In this document: positions 15,313-22,389 of the stretch, piece by piece | How the letters are laid out: every line of letters begins with the position of its first letter | Numbering within the stretch: position 1 is the first letter of the stretch | Source of the DNA: JBBQDZ01 sp038237515 | GTDB taxonomy: Bacteria; Actinomycetota; Thermoleophilia; Gaiellales; Gaiellaceae | Direction of reading: 5' to 3' | Length of the DNA stretch: 34,611 bases | Assembly (NCBI GenBank): GCA_038237515.1 | Contig: JBBRYP010000051.1 | Location: forward strand, 1 to 34,611 | Program-made: the position numbers and the translations under genes | The notes under the pieces: model-generated | What the model saw: the letters and a program-made list of their open reading frames with translations, nothing else | Databases searched by the model: none | Told to the model about the DNA's origin: nothing

Positions 15313-15975
15313 TCATCCCTCCCGGGAGTGAGCACTCTCCTCGGTACCCTCGACCTGATCCCCCGCGGCGCTCGTAGAGACCCGCGTCGCGTCCTCGGAG
15401 GGCACGGGCGTGGACACGACCGTCGCCGTCTCGGTAGGCGGGACGACCCACGTCTCGTGCTCCGCAGGAGCGGGCGGCGGCGGCAGAGCGGGCTCGTCGA
15501 GCGGCGGTGCGTGCGGTTCGGGGAGCGGCGCCGGAACGGGTTCCGGCCGCGCGCGCGGACCGCTCGTCTCCACGGTCAGACCGAGCAAGGCGCCGAGGCC
15601 GAAGGCGAGCATCGCGAGATACTGACCCTGCAGGTGCCGAACGAGACGGCTCACGTGGAGGTCGCCCGACCACGACTCAATGTGCCGCTGGAACCAGTTC
15701 GCGTCTGGCTGCGCGGCGAGCAGGACCCAGCCGCCGACGACGAGCGCGGGGAGGAACGCGAGCAGGAGCACCTCGGGCGAGAGGCCTGGCCGGCCCCACT
15801 TCGTCCAACCGCCGAAGACCTGGGAGAGCACGAGCGAGAGTCCGGCGGCCGCGACCAAGCCGATCGCGGCCCAGTACCCGTCGGTGCTCTGCGCGTCGAG
15901 CTGTGTGGAGAGCCAGATCAGGAACCCGGCTCCGGCGACGCCGACCAGCGTGGAGACACCTCGAATGGGACCCAT
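15313..15975 (-). CDS. Integral membrane protein with Pro-rich tail, unknown
   Basis: 220 residues. Four hydrophobic segments: about 9-25 (VGVAGAGFLIWLS), 34-54 (YWAAIGLVAAAGLSLVLSQVF), 68-88 (VLLLAFLPALVVGGWVLLA) and 116-133 (YLAMLAFGLGALLGLTVE). An amphipathic stretch around NWFQRHIESWSGDLHVSRLVRHL lies between TM3 and TM4. The C-terminal 85 residues are Pro/Glu/Thr-rich and disordered. No enzymatic motif. ATG at 15973-15975, preceded 7 nt upstream by TAGACA, which could be a leaderless -10. Family not recognised. Confidence 0.75.
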   Translation of the reverse strand: MGPIRGVSTLVGVAGAGFLIWLSTQLDAQSTDGYWAAIGLVAAAGLSLVLSQVFGGWTKWGRPGLSPEVLLLAFLPALVVGGWVLLAAQPDANWFQRHIESWSGDLHVSRLVRHLQGQYLAMLAFGLGALLGLTVETSGPRARPEPVPAPLPEPHAPPLDEPALPPPPAPAEHETWVVPPTETATVVSTPVPSEDATRVSTSAAGDQVEGTEESAHSREG

Positions 15976-15982
15976 GCCCGCC

Positions 15983-15988
15983 TGTCTA
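15983..15988 (-). promoter_or_regulatory. Possible -10 of the membrane-protein gene
   Basis: TAGACA on the minus strand, 7 nt before the ATG at 15975. It is a weak match (3/6), but its position repeats that of other -10 boxes in this window. Confidence 0.25.
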
Positions 15989-16009
15989 CCACGGGCGGGT
16001 GACTTTCGT

Positions 16010-16615
16010 CTACTGGAGGTGAAGGCGCCGCGCGTCGAAGCTCGCGGAGTGGAGCTCGGCGTGGAACTCCTCCACGGTCGTCGCGGTGTCCGCAGGAAAC
16101 ACCTGCTCGAGGACGCCGACCTGACGATCGTTGTGGAACGGGAGGTCGAGGTGGTGCGGCGAGACGAGGTTCACCGAGACGCGCGCGCACGCCGGACAGC
16201 GGACGGCGACGGCACACGCATCACGCGACGCACCCGGCGAGAGCAGGAAGAAGGAGGACGGGAAGACGGGCCGCGGGCGCTCCTCGGGATAGCAGAAGAA
16301 GCTCCAAGGCCACTCCCCCTTCTGGATCAGCGTCGCCGCCCGGTCGCCGAGCTCGAGCGCCGCCGCCTCGATCCTGGCGGTCATGAGATTCAGGAAAACC
16401 CCCGAGTCCAGGCCGAGCGGGAGCCAGTCGAGCTCGTCATGGGCGACGAGCCCCACGTGATCCTCTCCGCAGGGGCAGGAGAAGCGGACGCTGTAGACAG
16501 CCGGGTGGGCGGCGCCGGGAAGACGCTCGAGCGTTCTGAACGCGGACAGGCGCACCTTCGACTCCCCGTGCGCGGGGCACGAGAACGTGTAGCGCGCTGT
16601 CAATGCGTCATACAT
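16010..16615 (-). CDS. Cys-rich (zinc-ribbon-like) protein of unknown function
   Basis: 201 residues from ATG 16613-16615, chosen because GGGAGGGAG lies upstream and the extension before it is low-complexity. Three Cys/His clusters are visible: FSCPAHG near residue 12, FSCPCGEDH near 46, and RCPACARVSVN near 150, followed by HHLD. These suggest metal binding by two or three knuckles. The middle (about 60-135) has aromatic and Leu-rich segments including EWPWSFFCYPEERP. No family recognised. It lies downstream of apt on the same strand, separated by 193 bp containing strong hairpins. Confidence 0.7.
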   Translation of the reverse strand: MYDALTARYTFSCPAHGESKVRLSAFRTLERLPGAAHPAVYSVRFSCPCGEDHVGLVAHDELDWLPLGLDSGVFLNLMTARIEAAALELGDRAATLIQKGEWPWSFFCYPEERPRPVFPSSFFLLSPGASRDACAVAVRCPACARVSVNLVSPHHLDLPFHNDRQVGVLEQVFPADTATTVEEFHAELHSASFDARRLHLQ

Positions 16616-16687
16616 GGGTGTCTCCCTCCCCGGTGATCGGCATCGCCGCGCGAACTTGAATAGGCAGCTCGCCTTCGAGGTTGTACC

Positions 16688-16754
16688 CGCCGAAAGATCG
16701 GCGAAGCCTTGCGGCCGGAGCCGGGCTTGCCCGGCGGGAGGCCCGGAGCGGCTT
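16688..16754. other. Nested hairpins between apt and the Cys-rich gene
   Basis: CGCCGA-AAGA-TCGGCG (16688-16703) is a perfect hairpin. AAGCC (16704-16708) pairs with GGCTT (16750-16754), enclosing GCCGGG-CTTG-CCCGGC (16720-16735) and a further GGCC/GGCC pairing. The compact fold could be an apt terminator, a leader RNA of the downstream Cys-rich gene, or a palindromic repeat. No known riboswitch core was recognised in either orientation. Confidence 0.5.
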
Positions 16755-16808
16755 GACAAGAGACCGTGCAGAAGGAGGGGATGATTGGGGGAACCGTGGG
16801 TTTCCTCA

Positions 16809-17330
16809 CTATTCGTAGTGCAGGAGTGAGTGGAGGTCGTACCCGTCCAGGCGCTCCCGCCCCTTCAGGAAGTCGAGCTCGATCACGAACGCGATCCCGA
16901 CGACGGTGCCGCCGAGCTGCTCGACGAGGTCGGCGATCGCCCTCGTTGTCCCCCCCGTCGCCAGGACATCGTCATGGACGAGGACGCGCGCGCCGTCTCC
17001 GAACGCGTCCGCGTGCACCTCGAGCGCGTTCTCCCCGTATTCGAGTGCATACCGAGCGCTCACCGTCTTCCAGGGCAGCTTTCCGGGCCTCCGGGCAGCG
17101 ACGAACCCGCAGCCGAGCCGGGTGGCGAGCGCGCCGCCGAGAATGAAGCCGCGCGCCTCCGCGCCGAGGATCACGTCCGGCTTGCGCGGCTCACACCAGA
17201 CGGCCAGCTCCTCGACCGTCGCCCGTAGGGACTCGGGGTCGGCGAGCAGCGGCATGATGTCCTTGAAGACGATGCCGGGCTCCGGGAAGTCCGGCACGTC
17301 GCGGATCTTCTGGTTGAGGTCGACGGTCAC
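16809..17330 (-). CDS. apt: adenine phosphoribosyltransferase
   Basis: 173 residues, purine salvage: adenine plus PRPP to AMP. It begins with IRDVPDFPEPGIVFKDIMPLL, typical of Apt, and has GAEARGFILGGALA and the PRPP loop VLVHDDVLATGGT (about 118-130). GTG start at 17328-17330. A TAAGCT 7 nt upstream could be a leaderless -10. In many bacteria apt lies beside relA/spoT; here it is downstream of the garA-ftsR pair. Confidence 0.95.
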   Translation of the reverse strand: MTVDLNQKIRDVPDFPEPGIVFKDIMPLLADPESLRATVEELAVWCEPRKPDVILGAEARGFILGGALATRLGCGFVAARRPGKLPWKTVSARYALEYGENALEVHADAFGDGARVLVHDDVLATGGTTRAIADLVEQLGGTVVGIAFVIELDFLKGRERLDGYDLHSLLHYE

Positions 17331-17337
17331 GGAGCGG

Positions 17338-17343
17338 AGCTTA
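17338..17343 (-). promoter_or_regulatory. Possible -10 box of apt, leaderless-type
   Basis: TAAGCT on the minus strand ends 7 nt before the GTG start. Weak match to consensus; no clear -35. Confidence 0.3.
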
Positions 17344-17483
17344 GACGCCTCTCAGGACGAGCGGGCGGCAGCGCCGGAAAGCCGTCGCGCCCTCTTCTTG
17401 CGTCGCGGGAGAGAACGCCCGTGCGCGCCGCGGGCGCTCGTCGGGGCCCGCCTGGGTGGTCGCGGCAGGAAAGCTCTCCCGGG

Positions 17484-18179
17484 CTAGGTGTTCGCCAGGC
17501 GCCGAAGATCGCGCCAGAAGAGGAGCTGCGAGAGCTCCTGGGCAGACTCGGCGAGGGTGGCAAGGTCCTCGAGCGCACCCTGCCGCCGCTCGGCACTGCG
17601 CGACCGCAACGCCGGCGCCACGAGCTGCTCGAGCAGCGCGGCCGCGCGATCCGCGGAGGTGCGGAACGTGCGCAGGTGCCGGGCGGAGATGCCGAATTGG
17701 GCGAGGCGCCCGCAGGCCGCCGCCACCTCTACGTCGCTCTCCCGGTAGTGCTTCTCTCCTCCCTCGGTGCGCCCCACGAGGAGGCCGTACTCCTCGAGCT
17801 CCCGCGCGAGCTGGGGCGAGACGCCGGCTCGGGCGCAGAGTTCGTGCAGGTCGAGCTCGTCCTCTTCCGCCGTCAGCCCGGCCGGCCGCCGGCGACGCCG
17901 ATCCTTGGGTGCCGGCGCCGCGAGCTCTTGGCGGATCACGCGGAGGGGCAGGAACTCGTCCCGCTGGAGCCTCAGGATCCGTTCCAGACGTTCGACGTCG
18001 TCCTCGTTGAACAATCTGTAGCCGCCCTGGGTGCGGCGTGGCGCGAGCAGCCCCTGATCCTCGAGGTAGCGGATCTTCGAGATCGAGATGTCTGGAAACG
18101 CGGGCTGGAGCCGGCGGCAGACGGCGCCGATCGTGAGCAGGCGCTGAGACGGGTCGGCGGTAGCGGCCAAAGTGGTCAA
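17484..18179 (-). CDS. ftsR: MerR-family regulator, FtsR-like
   Basis: 231 residues. The N-terminal winged HTH (LLTIGAVCRRL..., SISKIRYLEDQGLL, GYRLFNEDDVERLERILRLQ) is MerR-type. It is followed by a basic linker (KDRRRRRP) and a second HTH-like region (LHELCARAGVSPQLARELEEYGLL, GEKHYRESDVEVA), then a helical C-terminus. This arrangement, with the gene directly downstream of a GarA-like FHA gene, matches the actinobacterial FtsR/Rv1828 regulator, an activator of ftsZ in Corynebacterium. The first codon is TTG with AGGAGG 4 nt upstream. The gene symbol is by context and family; ftsZ is not in the window. Confidence 0.8.
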   Translation of the reverse strand: MTTLAATADPSQRLLTIGAVCRRLQPAFPDISISKIRYLEDQGLLAPRRTQGGYRLFNEDDVERLERILRLQRDEFLPLRVIRQELAAPAPKDRRRRRPAGLTAEEDELDLHELCARAGVSPQLARELEEYGLLVGRTEGGEKHYRESDVEVAAACGRLAQFGISARHLRTFRTSADRAAALLEQLVAPALRSRSAERRQGALEDLATLAESAQELSQLLFWRDLRRLANT

Positions 18180-18270
18180 CTCTCCTCCTCGCTCTCCGAC
18201 CGGACACCCCGACTGGCCCGCGGCGGAGCCGCGTGCCCTGAGACCGGCATCGCAAGCGACGCCTCGGCGC

Positions 18271-18729
18271 TCATCGAGAGAGGAAGGTCAGTCGGTACTT
18301 GCCGATCTGGAGCTCGTCGCCGTCCTCAAGCTCGCCGGACTCGATCCGACGGCGGTTGAGGAAGGTGCCATTCAGGCTGCCGAGATCCTCGATGTAAAAC
18401 CGGGTGTCCCGCTCGACGACGACGGCGTGCCGCCGCGACACCGTGACGTCGTCGAGGAAGATCTCGCAGTCGGGGGAGCGGCCGATCGTCGTCCGCTCGC
18501 TCTGCGGGTGGAAGCTCTCCCCCACGCGACCGCCCCCGGAGCGAACGACCAGCGCCGGGCCGTCGAGGCCGTCGATTGCGAGGGCGCCTTCCTCGTCGAT
18601 CTCCTGCGGGGTGAGCGCCATGGTCGTCTCGGGCTCCTCCTCACGGATGAGCGCGGCTCCGCACTTCGCGCAGAAGTTGGCCGCCTCGGGATTCTGGAAG
18701 CCGCATTCGGGGCAATAGGCATGGCTCAC
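18271..18729 (-). CDS. garA: GarA/OdhI-like FHA protein with N-terminal zinc ribbon
   Basis: 152 residues. A zinc ribbon with CPECG (Cys6, 9) and CAKCG (Cys20, 23), then EPETTMALTP with the ETT motif at 34-36, then an FHA domain (about 75-150): GRS at 83-85, SRRH at 98-101, GSLNGT at 117-122. In GarA/OdhI, the Thr of ETT-S is phosphorylated by PknB/PknG and the FHA folds back on it, switching control of 2-oxoglutarate metabolism. The start is GTG 18727-18729 with GAGGGG upstream; the longer frame to 18846 is low-complexity. Mycobacterial GarA lacks such a zinc ribbon. Confidence 0.82.
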   Translation of the reverse strand: MSHAYCPECGFQNPEAANFCAKCGAALIREEEPETTMALTPQEIDEEGALAIDGLDGPALVVRSGGGRVGESFHPQSERTTIGRSPDCEIFLDDVTVSRRHAVVVERDTRFYIEDLGSLNGTFLNRRRIESGELEDGDELQIGKYRLTFLSR

Positions 18730-18919
18730 GCGGGCCCCTCGCCGGCGCTGGCCCATCCCGCCCGGCAGAGCCGGACCGCGCCGTCGCCCGATGCCGCCCG
18801 CAGCGCCCGGCTCTCCGGCGCCGTACTGTCTCCTCCGGCCGGGCACTGCGAGCGACGCCCGAGGAACGCGCGGACGTGGACGGTCAAGACGGGGCGGCTC
18901 ACCCGGGCTCCTTCGCCGC

Positions 18920-19189
18920 CTACCCTTTCCCCGCGCCGGAAGGGCCCTCGAGCGGCGGAGCCGCCTTCGCCGCGAGGATGTCCGTCAGCGAGTCGACGTC
19001 GACCTGATCCAAGACGCTCCGGCCTCCTGATTTCTGGAGGCGAGCGACGAGCTCGGCGCGCAGGATGTCGATCTGCCCGTGCAGCATGCGCCGGCGATAC
19101 GAAACCTCCTGCTCCTGGCGCTTGAGGTCGTCGATCCGTCGCTTGAGATCGTCGTCGGAGAGCTTGTCGAAGTCGGAAAGGTATTCCAC
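18920..19189 (-). CDS. rsiG: RsiG-like small coiled-coil protein (candidate c-di-GMP-dependent anti-sigma)
   Basis: 89 residues. The Streptomyces anti-sigma RsiG binds c-di-GMP through E-x3-S-x2-R-x3-Q-x3-D repeats in a coiled coil and then sequesters sigma WhiG. Here residues E26, S30, R33, H37 and D41 have exactly that spacing, with His replacing Gln. The LSDDDLKRRIDDLKRQEQEVSY-type helix before it and SVLDQVDVDSLTDILA after it also fit the family. A single motif copy suggests function as a homodimer, as in the single-motif Rubrobacter protein. GTG at 19187-19189 with AAAGG 7 nt upstream; its own promoter lies at 19227-19255. No whiG homologue is in the window. Confidence 0.75.
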   Translation of the reverse strand: MEYLSDFDKLSDDDLKRRIDDLKRQEQEVSYRRRMLHGQIDILRAELVARLQKSGGRSVLDQVDVDSLTDILAAKAAPPLEGPSGAGKG

Positions 19190-19226
19190 CCGAGGCCTTT
19201 CGTCGGTTTCTGCCGGCGGCTCACCC

Positions 19227-19255
19227 AGTAAAGCAGCAGCGCCGCAAAGGGTCAA
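19227..19255 (-). promoter_or_regulatory. Promoter of the rsiG-like gene
   Basis: On the minus strand TTGACC (19255-19250), 17-nt spacer, TTTACT (19232-19227). A short leader of about 30 nt would carry the AAAGG site. It lies in the 68-bp gap after the upstream gene, so the rsiG-like gene can be expressed independently. Confidence 0.55.
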
Positions 19256-19257
19256 CC

Positions 19258-21774
19258 TCAACCTGAGATTCGCGCTTCGGCCGGCGAATCCTCCGTCTCC
19301 ACGATCTGCTCGACCATCCTCTGCAGCTCGCCCTCGAGCTCCTGCGACTCTTCCACGGTCCGCCCCTCCGCATAGACGTGAACGAGCGGCTCGTCGGCGT
19401 CCGGAAGCACCTGCGCCCACCCTCGTTCGTCGTGCACCTTGATGCCGTCCACGAGCTCGAGTTCGCGACCTGCGAGCTCCTCGGCGAGAACGCGCATTAC
19501 GAGCCCCTTGGACGCCCACGGGCAGCGCACCTGCCGGTGGACGAGCGTCGAGCCTGGCAGGTCCGCAACCACCTCCGAGAGCGGCTGCTGCACCGGAGCG
19601 AGAAGCTCGAGCAGCTTGCAGAGACTCGCCATCGCATCGAAGGCCGGCAGGAACTCGGGGAAGGCGTAGCGTCCGCCCATCGCGGCGGCGAAGATCACCC
19701 CGTCCGACGCCGCGACCCGTGTCAGCTCTGCGAGCGAGGCCGGCGTGCGGACGACCTCGAGAGACTTGCCCTCAACGAGACGATCGACCGCGCTCGTGAC
19801 GGTGATCGGAAAGGCGAGCTTCCCGGAGTGATCGCTCGAGCCGAGCAGGCGCAGGAAGAGGAGGAGGGTGTGCTCGGCCGGGATCTCATGCCCCTGCTCG
19901 TCGACGAGATAGAGCCGTTCGCCGGCCCGGTCGAAAACGGCGCCGAAATCGGCACCGATCGCTGCGACCAGGCGCTTCGCCTGGCCCATGGTCTCGCGGA
20001 GCGTGCCGCCGCGATGATCGCCCGAGAACCCGTGCGCCGTCACGGCCTCCACGCCGAGTGGATTGAGCAGGACCGGGAGGACGAACGAAGCTGCGGAGTA
20101 GCCGTAGTCGACCACGATCCTGAACCCGCGTGCACGTACGGCCTCGGCGTCGAGGGTTTCGAGGAGGTCCTGGGCGTACTGGTCGCGGACGCGGGCCGGA
20201 TAGGTCACCGCCCCCACCTCTGAAGCCCCGACCCGGCGGATCTCCTGACGGGAGAAGTGCTTCTCGATCTCCTTCTGGAGGGAGCTCGTGAGCTGGATCC
20301 CCGGCTGCTCGGTGAAGCGGATCCTGACGAGCTCCGGATCGTTCTCACCCGTCCCCACGTGGAAGGCGACGTCGTAGCCCTGCACCTTGACGAGGTGGCG
20401 GCCGAGCGCGGCGGGTAGCACCCGCAGGTCGGCGACCTCCACTCCCGTTGCGTTGAGGCCGGAGATCATGGCCCGCTTGATCACCCGGCAGACGGGATCG
20501 GCCTCGCGGCTCGCGACGACCCGGCCGCCGCGCTTGAGGGCCGTGCCGAGGGCGGCGGCCAGCCGTACCGCGACCTCCGGCGTCAGGTTGACGTTCACGA
20601 GCCCCGAGACGCCCTCCTTGCCGAAGAGCCGGGAGGAGGCCCGGGACTCCCAGATCAGGCTCTCGTGGATGTGGGCGCCCGACTCCACCTCCTTGTAGGG
20701 GTAGATCCGGACGTTCGGCATCAGGACGCTCTGGGCCCCCAGCGTCACCTGGTCGCCGACTGCGACGCCCTCGTGCAGGCGGACGTGGGAGCGGATGTCG
20801 GCCGCTCGCCCGACGACCGAGCCCTCGACGAGCGCGCTGCGCCCGACATGGGTCGAGCCGTCGATCACCGACCGCTCGATCCGTGCCCGCTCGCGCACCG
20901 TGACGCTCGCGCCGAGCACCGCGTGCGGCCCGATCTTCGCCGTCGCCGCGATGCGGCAGTAGTTCCCGACGAAGGCCGGGCCCTCGACCTCGGCGACGTC
21001 GTCCAGCTCGATCCCCTCCCCCAGCCAGATGTTGCCGCGCAACCGGACGCCGGGCACGTTCAGCCGCACGCGCTCGTCGAGCGCGTCGAAGTTGGCCTGC
21101 CGGTACTGGTCGAGATTCCCGATGTCCTGCCAGTAGCCCTCCATCACCCGTCCGTAGATCGGCCGGCCCATCTCGAGCAGCAGCGGGAAGAGCTCCTTCG
21201 AGAAGTCGAACGGTCGGTCGGTCGGGACGTGTCGCAGCACCTCGGGCTCGAGGACGTAGATGCCCGTGTTGATCGTGTCTGAGAACACCTGGCCCCAAGA
21301 GGGCTTCTCGAAGAAACGCTCGACGCGGCCGTCGTCGTCGGTGACCACGATGCCGAACTCGAGCGGGTTGTCGACCGACTTGAGGCCGATCGTCACGGCG
21401 GCGCCCTTCTCGCGGTGGAAGCTGACGAGGTCGCCGAGGTCGACGTCGCAGAGCGCGTCGCCGGAGATGACGAGGAAGGTCTCGTCGAGGCGCCCGGAAG
21501 CGCGGCGGACGGAGCCGGCCGTGCCGAGCGGCGACTCCTCCACCGAGTACTCGATCTGAAGCCCGAGCGCCTCCCCGTCCCCGAAGTAGCCGCGAATCGC
21601 CTGCGGCAGGAATGCAAGGGTGATGATCACCTCCTCCATCCCGTGGCTTCGGAGGAGCTCGAGGATGTGCTCCATGCACGGCTTGCCGACGATCGGCACC
21701 ATCGGCTTCGGCTGGTTCGAGGTCAGCGGCCGCAGCCGCGTCCCCTCCCCGCCGGCCATCACGACCGCCCTCAC
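19258..21774 (-). CDS. Mannose-1-P guanylyltransferase-like enzyme fused to a degenerate phosphomannomutase domain
   Basis: 838 residues. Residues 1-235 are a nucleotidyltransferase: VVMAGGEGTRLRPLT, QPKPMVPI, ESPLGTAGSV, LVISGDALCDVD and EKPSWGQVFSDTINTGIYVL. They would form an NDP-hexose (probably GDP-mannose) from a hexose-1-P. Residues about 250-375 are left-handed beta-helix hexapeptide repeats. Residues about 385-830 are PGM/PMM-like, but the key loops have changed: the TASHNP Ser loop reads HVGTGENDP, the DGDADR metal loop reads DRAGER, the GGE-SGH loop is not recognisable, and the RPSGTEP loop reads LPDADEP. So the mutase half is probably non-catalytic. The GTG at 21774 overlaps the upstream gene's stop (GTGA). 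The open frame continues upstream to 23004, but that part is not coding. Confidence 0.88.
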   Translation of the reverse strand: MRAVVMAGGEGTRLRPLTSNQPKPMVPIVGKPCMEHILELLRSHGMEEVIITLAFLPQAIRGYFGDGEALGLQIEYSVEESPLGTAGSVRRASGRLDETFLVISGDALCDVDLGDLVSFHREKGAAVTIGLKSVDNPLEFGIVVTDDDGRVERFFEKPSWGQVFSDTINTGIYVLEPEVLRHVPTDRPFDFSKELFPLLLEMGRPIYGRVMEGYWQDIGNLDQYRQANFDALDERVRLNVPGVRLRGNIWLGEGIELDDVAEVEGPAFVGNYCRIAATAKIGPHAVLGASVTVRERARIERSVIDGSTHVGRSALVEGSVVGRAADIRSHVRLHEGVAVGDQVTLGAQSVLMPNVRIYPYKEVESGAHIHESLIWESRASSRLFGKEGVSGLVNVNLTPEVAVRLAAALGTALKRGGRVVASREADPVCRVIKRAMISGLNATGVEVADLRVLPAALGRHLVKVQGYDVAFHVGTGENDPELVRIRFTEQPGIQLTSSLQKEIEKHFSRQEIRRVGASEVGAVTYPARVRDQYAQDLLETLDAEAVRARGFRIVVDYGYSAASFVLPVLLNPLGVEAVTAHGFSGDHRGGTLRETMGQAKRLVAAIGADFGAVFDRAGERLYLVDEQGHEIPAEHTLLLFLRLLGSSDHSGKLAFPITVTSAVDRLVEGKSLEVVRTPASLAELTRVAASDGVIFAAAMGGRYAFPEFLPAFDAMASLCKLLELLAPVQQPLSEVVADLPGSTLVHRQVRCPWASKGLVMRVLAEELAGRELELVDGIKVHDERGWAQVLPDADEPLVHVYAEGRTVEESQELEGELQRMVEQIVETEDSPAEARISG

Positions 21775-22334
21775 GTCGCCGGCCTCCGCTGCACCGTCTT
21801 CCACGCCTCGACGGCGTAGAGCGCGGCCGCGGCCAGGGCACCGGCCACGCCTGACCAGAACACCCACAGCGGCCAGCGCGCGGAGGCGTGGGTCACGAGC
21901 ACGAACCCGATCGAGGCGTAGAGGATCCAGGTCGCGGCCTTGCCGAGGGTGTTCACGTCGATCTCGACCCCCCGCGGCGCGAACAGCCTGTAGCCGACGA
22001 GCAGGAAGGCATCGCGCGCGGCGACGATCGCGAGGGCCGCCCACGGCAGGCGATCGGCGATCACGAGGAGGATGACCGCCGCGTCGATCATCAGCCGGTC
22101 GGCCAGCGGATCGACGATCTTTCCGAACTGCGACTCGACCCGCCATCGACGCGCAAGCCAGCCGTCGACCTGATCCGTGACCCCGGCTGTCGCGAAGACG
22201 GCACCGGCGAGCCAGCTGTGCCCCCCGTCGGCAGCGAGGACGAGCACGACGAAGATCGGCACGAGCGCGAGGCGGGCGATCGAGAGCGCGTTCGGGAGGC
22301 GCGCGAGCGGCGGCGCGACGGCAGGTTTGGCCAT
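21771..22334 (-). CDS. CDP-alcohol phosphatidyltransferase (PgsA/PI-phosphate synthase family)
   Basis: 187-residue integral membrane enzyme that transfers a phosphatidyl group from CDP-diacylglycerol to an alcohol. The signature D-x2-DG-x2-AR-x8-G-x3-D-x3-D is complete in DQVDGWLARR...GKIVDPLADR (about 53-79). About five or six TM helices follow. Glycerol-3-phosphate (PgsA) and inositol-phosphate acceptors cannot be told apart from sequence alone. Coupling (4-nt overlap) to a GDP-mannose-type enzyme hints at mannosylated phospholipid synthesis; that is inference. ATG 22332-22334 with a TATCCT -10 box 7 nt upstream. Confidence 0.88.
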   Translation of the reverse strand: MAKPAVAPPLARLPNALSIARLALVPIFVVLVLAADGGHSWLAGAVFATAGVTDQVDGWLARRWRVESQFGKIVDPLADRLMIDAAVILLVIADRLPWAALAIVAARDAFLLVGYRLFAPRGVEIDVNTLGKAATWILYASIGFVLVTHASARWPLWVFWSGVAGALAAAALYAVEAWKTVQRRPAT

Positions 22335-22341
22335 CGCGGCA

Positions 22342-22347
22342 AGGATA
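22342..22347 (-). promoter_or_regulatory. -10 box of the CDP-alcohol phosphatidyltransferase gene, leaderless-type
   Basis: TATCCT on the minus strand ends 7 nt before the ATG at 22334; no SD between. Confidence 0.4.
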
Positions 22348-22389
22348 GTCGGCGTCGAACGGCGCGAAGACCTGGGAAGATCGCGACGC

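Noticed and set aside
16688..16754. GEMM, glycine or other named riboswitch
   Set aside because: None of the conserved core sequences I know for these classes is present in either orientation, so only the hairpins are reported.
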